Shown: one piece after another, positions 63,876-64,000 of the stretch
How the letters are laid out: each line of letters opens with the position of its first letter
Position numbering within the stretch: the first letter of the stretch is position 1
Origin: Epilithonimonas caeni DSM 17710
Lineage (GTDB): Bacteria > Bacteroidota > Bacteroidia > Flavobacteriales > Weeksellaceae
DNA: 64,000 bases
Direction of reading: 5' to 3'
NCBI RefSeq assembly: GCF_000426465.1
Contig: NZ_AUFK01000018.1
Location: forward strand, 124,001-188,000
Notes under the pieces: generated by a model
What the model was told of the DNA's origin: nothing
The model's database searches: none
The model's input: only the letters and a program-made list of their open reading frames with translations
Position numbers and translations under genes: made by a program

Positions 63876-64000
63876 CAAATTAGTTATAAATAATTATTAA
63901 TTATTATTGCTAACAGTGAGGAGCCGCTGCAGAAACCGCCTGTTCATTACCACTATTGTAACCTAAATCCACCTCTTTAACGGTGCTTTTAGTTAGTTAT
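63876..64000. other. Upstream region of the locus 2 giant, window edge
   Basis: 125 bp up to the window end. A minus-strand stretch reading VDLGYNSGNEQAVSAAAPHC is open but is closed by a TAA at 63997-63999 and has no ATG, so no gene is called. Confidence 0.3.

Noticed and set aside
63910-63996. Minus-strand stretch ending SAAAPHC
   Set aside because: Closed upstream by a stop and lacks an ATG; cannot be confirmed at the window edge.

Overview
The window looks like chromosomal DNA of a Bacteroidetes/Flavobacteriia bacterium, most likely Chryseobacterium or a close relative. The supports are AT-rich DNA, several TAnnTTTG (-7) promoter boxes (two with a TTG 20 bp upstream), scarce Shine-Dalgarno sites, GEVED-type giant surface proteins, a PF14905-type outer-membrane barrel protein, and paired small proteins typical of chryseobacteria. 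The genus is inferred from family resemblance, not from a search. No rRNA, tRNA, CRISPR array or intact insertion sequence was found.

1-16.7 kb is mostly housekeeping and stress metabolism. It holds an NAD-dependent reductase, two AraC regulators and an SDR, then a thiamine salvage operon (thiM-thiE-thiD-tenA) behind a TPP riboswitch. These are followed by cold-shock proteins, an acyl-CoA dehydrogenase-like enzyme, a Crp/Fnr regulator, a large catalase, a MaoC hydratase, and a nitric-oxide defence pair (hmp-nsrR) with a 39-bp palindrome over its promoter region.

16.8-31.4 kb is surface locus 1. From its distal end it contains a helix-turn-helix protein, an overlapping trio (BamE-like, transposase-type HTH, BamE-like), two small secreted proteins and a 3015-residue GEVED-repeat protein with an embedded RCC1-like propeller. 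Upstream are a secreted protein and a divergent tyrosine recombinase. Their intergenic region is bounded by 19-bp perfect inverted repeats, so it may be an invertible promoter segment controlling the locus.

31.6-47.5 kb holds an NHEJ set (Ku and LigD, with LigD split at an A10 homopolymer), a secreted hydrolase, an outer-membrane barrel receptor, and repeated regulator/oxidoreductase neighbour pairs (AraC-SDR, HxlR-SDR, HxlR-quinone oxidoreductase). Two decayed genes lie here, an AraC regulator and an aldo/keto reductase.

48.3-63.9 kb is surface locus 2, all on the minus strand. It has a 3674-residue discoidin plus PGGV-repeat giant protein, a small secreted protein paralogous to one in locus 1, a frameshifted DNA-binding protein gene, three tandem ~106-bp repeats each carrying a ~20-codon mini-ORF, and an acyltransferase. 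A second frameshifted gene and two BamE-like proteins homologous to those of locus 1 follow. Both giants end in the same ~120-residue C-terminal module finishing in ACPD. The two loci therefore look like divergent copies of one surface-protein cassette, which is the most interesting system here.
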